Below the pieces are notes generated by a model, which saw nothing but the letters and a program-made list of their open reading frames with translations, was not told the origin of the DNA and did no database searches. Positions 24,595-24,649 of a stretch of 24,649 nucleotides of DNA are shown here, in pieces. Origin of the DNA: an uncultured Roseburia sp. (GTDB lineage Bacteria; Bacillota; Clostridia; Lachnospirales; Lachnospiraceae); NCBI GenBank assembly GCA_910584215.1, contig CAJTYI010000040.1, forward strand, positions 1 through 24,649, given 5' to 3'. The position numbers and the translations under genes are program-made. The number at the start of each line of letters is the position of its first letter. Position 1 is the stretch's first letter.

Positions 24595-24623
24595 ATTATA
24601 ACTTTTTGTTTTCCTATGAGCAA
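24595..24623 (-). promoter_or_regulatory. Candidate promoter of the methyltransferase gene
   Basis: Minus-strand TTGCTC, 17-nt spacer, perfect TATAAT. The predicted start near 24588 leaves a leader of about 110 nt before the ATG. A second possible site (TTGGCT, 17 nt, TAACAT) lies nearer the gene. Confidence 0.5.
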
Positions 24624-24649
24624 AAGCGGCATCCATCGTGTCGTTGGTG

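Noticed and set aside
24478..24636. 53-residue N-terminal extension of the methyltransferase
   Set aside because: GGAGG directly precedes ATG 24477 and a TATAAT promoter lies in the region, so it reads as untranslated leader.

Overview
The window is a densely packed, entirely minus-strand stretch of a chromosome from a spore-forming Firmicute. Lachnospiraceae (Clostridium cluster XIVa) is the best guess. The reasons are the yqfC-yqfD-phoH-ybeY cluster, a BofC-like protein, an MreB with unusual nucleotide-pocket motifs, a 'methionine gamma-lyase family' protein near miaA-mutL-mutS, and an elongated PBP2. The family assignment is inference from gene content and recalled relatives, not from a search. 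I see no plus-strand genes, RNA genes, CRISPR arrays or insertion sequences.

Transcription runs right to left. (1) 24477-23860: a lone, AT-richer class I methyltransferase with its own promoter and a terminator. (2) 23710-22406: pyrimidine-nucleoside phosphorylase with a strong candidate sigma-A promoter. (3) 22357-18040: yqfC, yqfD, phoH, a 7TM protein with a degenerate HD domain standing where pgpH/yqfF normally lies, then ybeY. These are sporulation, ribosome/RNA maturation and (ancestrally) c-di-AMP functions. A candidate sigma-E promoter sits directly in front of yqfC. (4) 17979-16315: a MurJ/SpoVB-type flippase, then a small membrane-anchored BofC-like protein (16224-15832) with its own promoter. 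(5) 15701-6961: a promoter-led compact run of a BaiN/HI0933-type flavoprotein, a COG2509-type FAD dehydrogenase, mutS, mutL and miaA (mismatch repair plus tRNA i6A synthesis). (6) 6833-5535: a PLP-dependent methionine gamma-lyase family protein. (7) 5417-1: radC, mreB, mreC, mreD and mrdA (PBP2, cut by the window edge), the cell-elongation operon behind a candidate promoter at the end of the preceding gene.

The points most worth a second look are these. The pgpH-position protein has lost the HD dyad and the extracellular domain. A 57-bp palindromic element lies inside the 3' end of the BaiN-like gene and supplies its C-terminal tail. A four-unit 48-bp in-frame minisatellite lies in the mutL linker. 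PBP2 carries an apparent insertion of about 240 residues ahead of its transpeptidase core. The candidate sigma-E promoter of yqfC would give a nearly leaderless message. No wholly new multi-gene system was recognised; most of the window is conserved housekeeping. There is no gene-free stretch longer than about 300 bases.
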